Shown here: positions 11,788 through 23,300 of the stretch, piece after piece
Position numbering within the stretch: position 1 is the first letter of the stretch
How the letters are laid out: each line of letters opens with the position of its first letter
DNA from: Serendipita indica DSM 11827
Taxonomy: Eukaryota > Basidiomycota > Agaricomycetes > Sebacinales > Serendipitaceae
NCBI GenBank assembly: GCA_910890315.1
Contig: CAJVGD010000017.1
Span: forward strand, 248,001 to 312,000
Reading direction: 5' to 3'
DNA: 64,000 bases
Position numbers and translations under genes: made by a program
The notes under the pieces: model-generated
The model's database searches: none
What the model was told of the DNA's origin: nothing
The model's input: only the letters and a program-made list of their open reading frames with translations

Positions 11788-13413
11788 CTATAGGCCAATT
11801 ACGTCCCAGACATCTTCATCCTCTGCATCTGTGCTACCAATTTGATCGTCTGGTTGAAGTTCTTCTCCATCGAAACTGAGTCGGAGACGCGGCTTCCTGG
11901 ACCTGGCTATTCCTTCGATGTCAAATTCGGCTGGGTCTTCGCCCACCGTCGTCAGATAGCGAGCTAGGAGTCGACTAGACGTCGCAGTTCTCTTTGCTTC
12001 GATAGATACTGGGGTCGGGTACTTCTTACACCTCATATTCAACACGATTTTGTCGGCGGGTTCGTGACTGCTTGGCTGGGCTTGAGGAGCAGTCGGGAGG
12101 GTAGGAGGCATTATCTCGACAATGTCATCATCATCTTCGTCAACACTATTGGCAACTACGGGTTGGAGTTTGGTGGCCGAGTTTGCTTCTTCCCATTCGT
12201 GGCGTGGCCAGACATCTGGAGGGCGTAAGCCACTTTGCGACTGAGACATCTCGCCTGCTGACCGATCATCTCCGTCGTATCCTTTCTCATTCGCAAACTC
12301 CTTGGTGTTGCGCCCAGTAGGATGCGTTTGGAGGCATAGACGAGCACGATGTCTTCTTCTGGGAGCTGGGTCTTTTGCTGCATCATCTCGTTTAAGCGCC
12401 GAAAAGGAGCTGTCTGGCGAGTTCTATGAGCTATTGGAACCTCCAAGATATGGAACCCTTCGCACCAGATTGAATTGAAAACGCCACTTTTGAGGGAAGT
12501 CCTCTCGAGGAGGGCCTTTCCAAAAGACGTATAGTTTCAGGCTATCAGTTTCCAACTCCTCTTCGTCTGGATGGAATGATGATCCCCCGGCGTAGACGGG
12601 TGATTGTGCCTCAAGTTCTGGAGATTTGATGGACGCTAATTGCTTTGCCTTGTCAATGATCGCTAGTGTTTCTTCATCCAATGCCTCGATAGGCTCCTCA
12701 TCCTCGTCCTTGTCCTCATCGCGGTGCGAGTTGGAGGTAATATTCGATGGTTCCATATTTTCAAACAACTTGCTATGGATTTCGTCAGTATGTGGTCACC
12801 ATAGACAAATGTACCGACTTTGCAGCTTGGTATGCAGCTATGAGCTTCGTTGCTGAGACTTCTGGAGGCGGAGTGATGCTCCTCTTCCTGGCCCGAGGCG
12901 CTCTGCCTTTACCCTTGTCCTGCTTCGCTTGCGCACGGGGTTTAGACTCTTCTGAATCATTTATCAAATGTTCGACTGCCTCATCTGAGTCGTCGAGCGT
13001 TCTACAACGAAAGGTCGGCGCTTGTTGAGACATTGGAAGCAAAGGATTCGTACATTACCGCGTCTGGATCCATCCAATCGGGTGCCTTTTTCGCCTTGAT
13101 CTTGCGCTTCTTCGGTAGTGAGATGTATTCATGTTCTGGAGAACTTGATCTTCGTTTCTCTCGAGTGGGGCTTGCTATCAACAATACATGGATGAATCCA
13201 TTTTATTTGAGAGAGAGAATGCGGATATAATCATTGAATTCAGTCAATATCATAATGCCCGACGCTGGGAGATTGCGTACTCAATGCTTTAAGGTCTACA
13301 CCGTCCCAACCCTTGGTATTCCGAGAGAAAAAGGTATCATCGTCTAGTTCGCTGGTCTTATTTTCGGCTTTGGCGGCTGTTGGGATCGTCGGTCGTTTGA
13401 ACTTTGGTGGCAT
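11788..13413 (-). CDS. Rad60/Esc2-type protein with tandem SUMO-like domains
   Basis: The C-terminal exon holds a ubiquitin/SUMO-like fold (DKIVLNMRCKKYPTPVSIEA to SFDGEELQPDDQIGSTDAED) ending in VWDVIGL, typical of Rad60/Esc2/NIP45 SUMO-like domain 2. The preceding exons (12768-12250) carry LKLYVFWKGP, FRRLNEMMQ and EEDIVLVYASKRIL, which fit SUMO-like domain 1. The N-terminal half is acidic and Lys/Ser-rich with likely SUMO-interacting stretches (DDDDIVEIMPP and similar) and basic patches (SLPKKRKIKAKKAPDW). These proteins mimic SUMO to recruit Ubc9 and Smc5/6 in genome stability. The start MPPKFKRPTIPTA at 13413 was chosen because it is the first Met in a clean exon; introns near 13240-13185 and 13000-13050 connect it. 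The gene converges with PRP2, leaving about 130 bp between stops. Confidence 0.8.
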
Positions 13414-13488
13414 CGCCGGGTCCAAAAGGGGATTGCAAACATAGGTCATATTGGTAACATAATAGTACAAGTGATTCAAAGAAGGAGA

Positions 13489-14194
13489 TTATCGTGGATA
13501 TGCTACTAGCACGCCAAAGACGATTCCAGTCAAAGTCCCAAGGAGCAACGAGACTGCGTGAACCTCTAGCCGTGCTGTCGGAAACTTGCCAGTGGTCAAC
13601 GAGGTCTGGATTGTGAAATAACGGTATAAACCTGGGACATGTGTCAGGGTATAGTGTCGAATGTGGATTCCCGACGCACCTAGCAGACACACGCCGAGTC
13701 CTATGAGAACCATGGTAGCACCCAGTGGTCGTGCAAAAGTTTGAATATGCGCAGAGAGGCCGGACGAGTCTGAACTACGATTGGCTGCAATGGTGAAGAG
13801 TTGGACGAGTGCGACACCCGAGGAAGACACTGCGAGGGATGTGCGAATGTACGCTAGCCACGTCCTTTCACTTGCGAGATGATCCCTGGCTTTGGTATAA
13901 TGTCATCATCTCAGTGCTCTCTGCAAAGGTGCGAAGTGACATACCAACGCTGCCCGAGTTTTCAAGGACGAGGACTGGGCTCCATGATATCAATTTGCGT
14001 ATGAAAGACTTTTTCTCGCCACCTTCGATCAATGAAGAGGTTCGTGTAGATCCGGCATTGCCGTCTGCATTGTGTTCTTCAGAGCGTTCTGCGCTGGGAG
14101 GCTCGTCTGTGTGAGCTGGAAATGGAGTGTCGTTTGATAAGCGCTTGATTTTAGTATTTGGACTGTTTTGTGCTGTGGCGGATGCAGAGGCCAT
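13489..14194 (-). CDS. DUF202 family membrane protein
   Basis: Two exons are joined by an intron that begins GTATGT near 13944. Across the junction the frame reads ARDHLASERTWLAYIRTSLA, the hallmark of DUF202/YidH-like small membrane proteins. Three hydrophobic segments follow (SSSGVALVQLFTIA, GATMVLIGLGVCLLGASGIH and VSLLLGTLTGIVFGVLVAY), so it is probably a three-helix integral membrane protein. The N-terminal 60 residues are polar and Ser/Glu-rich, hence likely cytosolic and disordered. The function of the family is poorly known in fungi; in yeast, related domains occur with vacuolar transporter chaperone proteins. The start at 14194 (MASASATAQNSP) is the most economical; an in-frame Met lies at 14227. 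Confidence 0.8.
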
Positions 14195-14766
14195 GAAATC
14201 CAAGGCCTGGTAGAAGACGAGGTGCAACTCTTGGCTGAGAATGCATCAGGTGGCGTCGAGCTTGCGTGCTCTCCACGTGACATGACCAAGATATGATTGT
14301 GGACGCAGAGATAAGGACCCGTATCTGAGCACATTTACCCGTGGTCAATCGGTTGTTGACATCTCGCATGGACAAACGTATATTAGCAAGCAGCAAACAT
14401 CATCTCTGAATCTAATCAGGCATGTTTACAGAGTGATACACCCACAACCAATGCGAGCCTGTTCTATTAGCCGGTGACAAAGTCAGGGTCAAATCAACGT
14501 TGTTGATTCTGTTACTGATATAGATGAATCATCTTGCTTGATGCTAAATTCACATCCCAATAGATGATCGTGGTCGATGTCAGAGAAGCAAACCGCAAAC
14601 TTGGACCTCAACCAGGTCCAGAGACATGACAATTCCTGTTCATCGAGCCTGCATATCACTCTAACTCGGATAGATTTCTCCGTTGACTGCACTACGAGAA
14701 TCACCACCGATCACACATCGTCAGACGGACACCAAACGAGCGTGATACCACCGCCAGCGAGACGCC
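14195..14766. other. Intergenic region between DUF202 and Rictor genes
   Basis: This is a 572 bp non-coding stretch between two divergent starts. Short open frames on both strands show no protein-like pattern and no splice-compatible continuation. It presumably contains both promoters. I see no clear TATA box or conserved site. Confidence 0.5.
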
Positions 14767-17700
14767 ATGGCGTCTACTATCACTGCATTAAACGTAAATG
14801 CAGTAAAAACAATCAGAAATGGCCGTGAACACGATTCCACCGCTCCAGCAGAGTCGTCGCAAGAGTGGCCAGAGCTTGCCGGCCTCGACGTTTCGAAACA
14901 GGTCAGCGTACAATCACCTCTCGAGACACGATCTGATTGTTGACATTTCATATCTTGGATCATAACAGTTGGAAAGACTCAACGAGATGCTCCTCAAGGA
15001 AACCAAAGTTCGAGACGGCGCGGAGCGGATGCTCGAAGAAAGGACGATAGTAATGTGAACACCTCTATCATTACGTTAAACTCACGAGGCTTCAGGGACC
15101 GTTGCGACGACAAGTGGAAGCACAGCTCGATGCCTCCAACACGGAGATCAAGCGTATTCAAAGAAAGATTGACCAAATACGGGATCACTCGCTTCCTTCT
15201 GGCTCCTCGAGAAATCACCCCAATCACCCAAACCGCAATGCGAACAAACGCAAGGCGACAGCGGGCTTGACTTTCCTTAATGGCACTGGCTTAGCTACGC
15301 CATCCAATACACACACACCTGGATCATCCAGCTATGCGTCCACGTCCCCACGACCACCCACTGCGCCTTCACTGAATTCTGTTTCGGATGGTGCATCCAT
15401 TGGACCCTCTGCGACGGAGTCATCTGCAGCGAAGCGATTCTTTGCGCCATCGCTCGTTCCTCAGCCACCTACTCGTACTCGAAGTGAGAGCGAAGCTGCC
15501 GAAAACAAGGACGACTATAAGACAGCGCTCTCTCAGGCTCGGGGTTTGATACGGACTCTATCGTCGCTTGCGACCTCTTCAGAGTCCCAGAGGGCATGGC
15601 CAGGGACAGGAGGTACTGGTGATAGGTCGCCTCCCTACACGAGCCAACGGGCTATCTCTTCGTCTACCTCGTTGGGAACATCCTCTGGAAGTCCAAAAGC
15701 AGACGCGATGAGTGATGCGGAGATTGAACAAGTTCGGATGGAACTGATGGCGGGACTTGTCCAGATCCTGCTGAGGAACAAGAGAGTTCGATGGGAGATT
15801 GACATTCGAGAAGTTTTGCATGGGTGAGTCCAGCTGAGACTCATACGTATATTGTTACTGACACTCCTTAGCATCCTTCCCCTTCTCTCCGATAACGTCT
15901 CGCAGACGATGCGCGTTGCCGCCTACCGCCTTTTACGATACGTCATGGCGCATCCTGATGGACCCAGCATGTTCAGTTCGTTTGAAGGAAAGGATTTGGG
16001 ATGGTTCATTGTTCGGTAGGATTCTTCACACCAAGTTTGATTCGTCTGAGCGCCTCTAGATCACTATGCCGAGACAATAAACACGTTGCCGAAAAGGAAC
16101 AAGTCTTTCTACTCATCAGAGCTCTCATCGACGCCGGGGCTGAACGTCGACCGTTGAATGTTCCAGCGGGATGCTTCTCCGTGCCTATCAAGGAGAACGT
16201 CGTCCGGGCAGTCATAGCCATTGCGGAACAGGAAGAGGACACAAATGTGCTCAGATGGCCCGCTGTCGAAATGATTACCGAAATCTGTGAGTCGTGGTCA
16301 CTTGCTTGCCGACGTAACTAACTAGGCAAAGTCCTCCTCGATGCAGAGCTGATCCACCGCTGTGAGGGCATTCGCCTTCTGCTGCAGACGATGGCAGAAG
16401 GACCTCCAGAACTATCGCCGATCCTGGCTCATGCATTCCTCACCATTATCGACAACCCAAGAACAAGAGTCCTTCTCAAAGCTGGTAGTGATTTGGAGGT
16501 GAGTGAACTCTTGATCAAACCTTTCGTGAGTAACGTGGCTTCGAGATCGCGCTATCGGGTATCACAGATGCCTACGGAAAGGCGGAGACTCATATCGAGA
16601 CGATGAAGACGAGTGGGAGACTTGTCGTCACCTTGCTGAGAAGTTGGAGTGGTACGTTGCTGGGCTGATACTTTGCATTTTTCTGACAATCCCAGGCTTG
16701 TTGTACCTGTGTTGCAATGGCATGCAGTCCATCAAGGCCCTAGTCGACACGCTTCGTATTCCGGGAATGGATACCCGAGAGGTTGTTCTCGATCTCTTTT
16801 TCGACATTTTGAACATTAAACCTGCCGAATGGTATCGCACCTTTCTAGATGGACGTCGCCTCACAAGTAGGAGATGTTTGCATATATTTTGGCATAAAAA
16901 TCTGACTTGATCATAGTGTACGGACGCCAAAGGCATGCAAATTCATCTCAGGAGCAAGCCGGGGTGGTCCCAGAAGTAAACAAGCTTACACTCATTGATC
17001 AGTATCTGGCGTTGGTGCTTACAGTCCTCGCAGAAGCGGGACTCGTCGACGTATGTTCCTCTCCTCGCATATTTACAATGACTGACATGACCCCAGGCCT
17101 TGATATCTATGATAGAAGAGTTTCCTGGCTCTATATCGAACATGGCTCGCAAGGCAACTTTGCTTCTGGGAGAGATTCTTCAAACGGCCAACCGTCTATT
17201 ACCGCTGGCACAGGCAGCTCGTATGCAAGTGAGTGGACCCTTCGTCAGCCGAACGACTGCTCATATCCTTAGTCTCTGCCCAAACTCTTCTCCTTGTCGT
17301 CTGATTTTCAGAGTGGGAATAATCGGATGATTGGAACCTCTACCTTGGCTTCTATCGACAGTTTCAACCGAAATCGATCGCGACTCCAGCCAAATGCCAC
17401 AAGCGGTACGAGAAATCGGTGAGTAAAGTTCACTCCGGTTTCGTTATTTGTCTAATTGTTTCAGTGCCAACTCCGTGGATGACCCTATGCGCCGCGGCCA
17501 ACGTCAAATAGAACAAGTCAAGTTGAAGATGGCCATGCAGTTGGATGATCGGACCTTTCAACTGATGCTTGTGGAGACACAAGTTACCATCACCAAGGAT
17601 CATACGAAATGGAACTTTGAAATTCTGATCGAGCTCTTCGAGGGTCCGTTCCTCAGTGGGAAACGTGTCGACGACGGTATTCGAGCCAACAAGTTTGGTC

Positions 17701-20057
17701 GACGATTGATGGCGTTTTGGCACCCGAGTGCTCGACGGTTCTGTGATCTACGAAAGACCAAAGTGCGTACCCTTACGATGAGACGAGAGACGAGCTGATG
17801 AGGAGCATAGTCGAACATGAAATGGGTCAAACTTGGGTGCTTGATCCTATCGACCTTGGTCAAAACTAGCGAAGGCACCAAGTTCTTGCTCTCGGAAGAC
17901 GACTTCCTGAAGGATCTCTCCGATAGCTTTGCTCAGTTTGACCCTGTGCGTACTACTCGAAGCTCTTTCCTGTCTCTCACCTGGATTCCAGTGGAATGGA
18001 AACCCGACCTACGACTCTATATTCACTCAAGACCGAGTAGAGGACACACTCTCTTTCGGCTATCTGCAGATGCTAGGACAACTGAGCAAGTCGCAGAGAG
18101 GCATGGAGTATGTATCGAGTTGCTCAATATTTACGTTACTGACGCTGCGTAGATTGATGGAGCACTTCAAATTTTTCAACTCGTTCTACCACCTCAGTGA
18201 CCTCAAGTTTAGAGAGGATCTGATCAAGGGTATCATCGAGAACCTTGATTACTCTGTGTACGTTTGAATTGATGTATTTCGACTCCGCCTTACCGCTTCC
18301 AGTGATGGACATCCGAGAATTGTGCTCTCCAAGGCCCTCACGTCCAGTTACAAGGTTCGTGGTAGACTATTATTTGGCTTTCTCTCATCGACTTGGCAGC
18401 ACATTCGTCTCTATTCGACCGAGTATCTGGGGAACCTCATTCTCAATATCAAGCAGAGCAACGTCTGGATGCTCAGACTTCTCCTGACACAGCTATACGA
18501 TCCTGCCATGGAAGTCCGAGAGCTGGCCGTGAGGTTTTTGGAAGAGGCATGCGAAACTCAGGACACGCTGAACGTTGTCGTTGATATGCAACCAACCCTA
18601 GACCATCTTGGGGAGCTTGGACATCCGCTTTTGCTAAGGTTCATGTCAACTGCTGCTGGCTTTCAATATCTTTACGAAACTGGATACATCGAGCGGGAAA
18701 TGGATGCTTGGTTCCACGTAAGTTTTCTGATCCTTACCTGCGACGGCAGTATCTAACATACATTCAGGATCGTAATCATCAATACGTCGTTCTTGTAGAA
18801 GTCTACTTGTCTCAAGCATTCAGCATCGATCCTGCAGAAGACGGTGAAGATTTGCTGTGAGTGATCACCTTTACCTTTTACATCATTCAATGTCGACCCA
18901 GCGAGTTTGATGGCATCGCACCGCCGCACTTTTATGGCGAGATGGTCAAAACGGAGCTAGGATGTCAAGTCCTCAGTGATAAAGGTCATTTCAGCGACTT
19001 CACCCATTTCATCCGACAGCATGGCTTCGATAGCGACGATTCTGACATTGTGCTGAGGCTCAAGAGTGTACTATGGGCCGTGGTGAGTACAATACTATGG
19101 CACAAGTACACCAGCTTACAGTACTAGGGCAATATCGGTACAAGCGATCGGGGAATACCTTTCCTGGAGGATGATGAAATTATTCCGGTCATTATCGAGA
19201 TCATGGAGACAACCCCGGTGCTATCTATTAGAGGGTATGTTGTACACTTTTGCCTCGACTCTGCTTACGCGGCGCAGAACTTGCTTCTTCGTGATAGGTC
19301 TAATCGCGTCTACCGAGCAAGGAGCAGAAATTCTGTCCGACTATGGATGGCTTGCCACGACTAGCTCACTGGGCCAACCCACTGGCATTTGTATTCCTAC
19401 AGATATTGAAAAGTTCATTCTGGTACGAGTCCTTGTCGTGTAACCTACCGTGGACTAACCACTTTCCAGATCCCGTCTTGGGAGGTTCCGCATCCAAAGG
19501 ATGACGATCGACGATTACCACCCCTCAAGCACCAGCATGAGCGAGATATCTTGGATGCCATAGAAAATCTTTGCAACACCGTGGTTGCAAACGCGGCGTC
19601 CCGTACCCTAGCAAAGCTCAAATCGAGACCGGATACCCGACACTTGTTCTCATCCACGCAACTGTTACAACGCGCACTGCATATCATATCGACGAGAAGA
19701 TACCGGTTCCCTGTCAGAAAATACGTCCTAGAGTTGTTTGACATCAAGTTTGACGGCAGCACCCTAGAAGATATCGCGCACTATGAAACGCAAGCACTTG
19801 AAGAGGTCGCTTCGAATGGTGGGATTATCGCCTTTCAACGATCGCATGCGCACCACTCGCACGGGTCACGTCGTTCGAGGCACTCGATGAAAGCCAAGTC
19901 GAAACGACGATCCAATATTGGGCAAGACGATGACAATACGACTGTTCCGAGCAGTCCAGTCATCCTTCGGCCCAAGAGCAATCCTGTCAAAGTTGTTGGA
20001 TTCGACCTGCCTACAGAAGCCACCCTGGCAAGTGCCATGCTTATGCAGGCTGATTGA
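14767..20057 (+). CDS. TORC2 subunit Rictor/Ste16/Avo3
   Basis: This is the large scaffold of target-of-rapamycin complex 2, acting on plasma-membrane signalling, actin and AGC kinases. The gene has more than 15 exons. The start at 14767 (MASTITALNVNAVKTIRNG) leads to a coiled coil (LERLNEMLLKETKVRDGAER, then LRRQVEAQLDASNTEIKRIQ). A Ser/Pro-rich linker and the Rictor N-terminal armadillo-like region follow (WEIDIREVLHGILPLLSDNV, LRWPAVEMITEI, STLASIDSFNRNRSR). The middle contains IDQYLALVLTVLAEAGL, DDRTFQLMLVETQV and WHPSARRFCDLRKTK. The 3' third holds the conserved NIGTSDRGIPFLEDDEIIP and GLIASTEQGAEIL blocks (Rictor V domain). The tail is basic and Ser-rich, ending LASAMLMQAD. Splicing is consistent throughout, so the gene looks intact. 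Confidence 0.88.
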
Positions 20058-20361
20058 CCAAACACTTTATCTCCTTTCTCTCGGCGTGCGTCATTGTTCT
20101 CATATCTTGTTCGGACATTTGGTCACTTGAAGTGACGAATTGTATTGCCCCTTGTATTCCTCGCCATGTATCTTCGGTACTCGCGTTCATTCAGCTTGAC
20201 ATGCTATTTATCTCTTTGACACAGACTAAGAAATGGTTGAAGAGTGCGATGAATTCAGGGTGCGGGCTTGGCCTTGTTGTGGATCGAGACTGGCAGACGC
20301 CGAACCCACCTTGGACTCATCCAGTGCAGTCTGAAACGCAACCCAGCTAGCAAACGCGAGC
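20058..20361. other. Intergenic spacer upstream of the NLR gene
   Basis: About 300 bp lies between the Rictor stop and the start of the NACHT-WD40 gene on the same strand. It must contain the Rictor 3' end and the receptor promoter. No gene, repeat or recognisable control site is seen. Confidence 0.5.
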
Positions 20362-23300
20362 ATGAATCTACCAGGTTCTTCGTCTTCTGCAGCAACTCCA
20401 TCACGCAAGAGGGGTCAAGTGTACAACGCAGCCAGCGTCGGTCTCGACTTTCTGGGAAATATATCCGAGGGGTCAGATATACTGTCTCCTCTCAAAGCGG
20501 CTTCAAGAGCAATTAAATCAATTCTAGATGTTATCCAAGTAAGTGGATAAAGCTGACGCCAACTCCGTCTGAGCACGCGGCGACAGGCTATCGATGACAA
20601 CCGAGAAGAATGGGACGAAATAACGCGACGTCTGGATAGATACATGACATCTATGGAGAATCAAATCGATTCGTTCGAAAAGTATCCACCGGAAGACAGG
20701 AAAGTAGACGAAGCATTCAGTCGGCCGCTCATTCACTATGTCGAGTGCGTATAGGTGCCAATCTTCGTCTTCATGTGTTGAAAAATGTAGAGTGCTGGAG
20801 GAGTTTGATAGGGTTGTCACCAGCCATATGCACAAGCGGAGTCGTTGCAGAGTTGGCGTGTTGACGGAGATTCGGAAAGTGAAGGTTGATGCAGGATTAA
20901 TCCGTCACTTCAATCGCGATATCGAGGATCTGCATCGGCAATTCATGGTATGGCCTTCATCCACCATGTTCTCAACCTTACAGGGAAAATAGGAGGCATT
21001 GAGCAGCTTTACCGCATTCCGCATCCAGGCTATCGAAAGAAAAGTGGGAAGGATCCTCACCGACGGTACGTTACTATTTTGTACGAAAATCTCGCTGACT
21101 GCTTCAAGACGACGCGTCTGCTATACTCCAGCTGCCAATGGTAGCATTTGTTGCATCTTCAGTCCACAGTACTTGTCTGCAAGGAACACGCCAGGCTGTT
21201 CTTCAGACAATCTGGAATTGGGCGGAGGACGACATGTCGGATAAGCCCATCTTTTGGCTCTGTGATATAGCAGGCTCTGGAAAATCCACAGTCGCAATGT
21301 CTGCAGCGGAGTCATGGCACACACAAGGCCTGTTAGGAGGCCAGTTCTTCTTCTCTATGGCCAGCAGCGAAGCATCCACTACGGAGAAGTTTTGCTCCAC
21401 CATAGCAAGAGAGCTCACCGACTACATCCCCGAGCTTGCGCCGTATGTGGCAGCAGCCGTTAAGCGAAATCGTGCCATTCTGCGACGCCCACTCCACGAG
21501 CAGTTCCGAGCGCTCATCATCGAACCACTTCGTCACCGGCAGGAACGCGTAATCCTAGTCTTGGATGCCATCGACGAGTGCAAGTTGGGATCACAGAGGA
21601 GGGAACTGCTCGATACCTTGTCCAGGGTTGTTAGGGAAGCCAAGAATCTGAAGATATTCATCACCAGTCGGCCTGATCCGGTTATTGAAGACATTTTGAA
21701 GCCGCTTTCGATCAAAGCAGAGCTAAAGGACCGCCTCCATGATGTCAGTCATCACGACAATATTGACGACATTTCGACATACGTACATCAATCGCTTCGT
21801 GAAGTCCTATCGCATGACAAGCGGCAACGTCTGGTCGAAAAGGCCAAAGGGTTGTTTATCTGGGCAAGCACCTCATGCCGAATGCTCGTCGATCCAGCGA
21901 CCTTCGATACCCCCGAGAGCATATATGGTCGGCTGATTGCTGTGGATCAGAACGGGGCAATGGACGAGGTTTACGACCTGGTCTTCGAGCGTACAGATCC
22001 CAACTCATATTCGACCATGTGTAGTATGCTCGCATTGCTACTCGCAGCATTCGAACCCCTAACTATCAACGATTTCGACGACCTCCTCAAATCGGCTGGA
22101 GTCTGTGGAAGAGCTAGGGCATTGGTAAAGAATCTGGGAAGCGTAGTTACTGAAGATCCGACTACAAATTTGATCCAGTTTCGTCATCCCACTTTCATCG
22201 AGTACCTTCGACGTCGCTCCACCACCCCCGCCGTGGATAATAATACCCAAATGCGCCTTGATATTGTCCATGCACACGGCCAAGCAGCCTCTTGGTGTCT
22301 CCGGAACCTCAAATCACCCAAGGAAGGTCTCAAATTCAATATATGTGAAATCGGGTCGTCCTTCTATCTAAATAGGCATCTCCCAGATCTCGAGGCGAAA
22401 GTGTCGAAATCAATTCCTAGAAAACTTCGATATGCGAGCCTCCATTGGTCATTTCATGTATCCGAAGCGGACGGCGGTTGGCGACGAAGATTGAAAAACG
22501 AACTTCGATACATAGTGACGACTCCATATCCGCTATACTGGATGGAGATCCTGAGCGCCATCGGAGGGGTCGCAAGAGCGATAGGTGGGCTTCGGTCTGT
22601 AGCCTGGTATACAGAGGCGAGTAGTCTCTGATTTGTTGTTTCTGCCTATTCACATACAGGACAGCTTGAAGAGGATACAAAAGGCCGGATTCATGAGATC
22701 CAGCGATTTATGATGACATTCCTGGTGGCTATTCAGGACAGTATACCACACATCTACCTCTCAGCATTACCATTCACACCTAGGATGTCAAATCTACACG
22801 TGGAGGGTCTGCAGGAGTATAAGGATACTATTAGTGTGACCCAGGGTCTTGAGGATATATACTATGGATTACCAGACGCTCTTCGAGGTCACGGCGGTTG
22901 GGTCAGCGCTGTCGGATTCTCACCAGACGGCTCGCAAATTGTCTCTGGCTCATCGGATACGACCATTCGACTGTGGGATGCAGCCACTGGTCAGCCGTTA
23001 GGAGAGCCACTTCGAGGTCATGAACACGAAGTCAGCGCCGTCGGATTCTCACCAGACGGCTCGCAAATTGTCTCTGGCTCATCGGATACGACCATTCGAC
23101 TGTGGGATGCAGCCACTGGTCAGCCGTTAGGAGAGCCACTTCGAGGTCATGAACACGAGGTCACCGCCGTCGGATTCTCACCAGACGGCTCGCAAATTGT
23201 CTCTGGCTCATCGGATACGACCATTCGACTGTGGGATGCAGCCACTGGTCAGCCGTTAGGAGAGCCACTTCGAGGTCATGAAGACGAAGTCAGCGCCGTC

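Noticed and set aside
15830-18900. Many short plus-strand frames that could look like a decayed gene
   Set aside because: They are Rictor exons separated by ordinary GT-AG introns of about 50-60 bp and join in frame.
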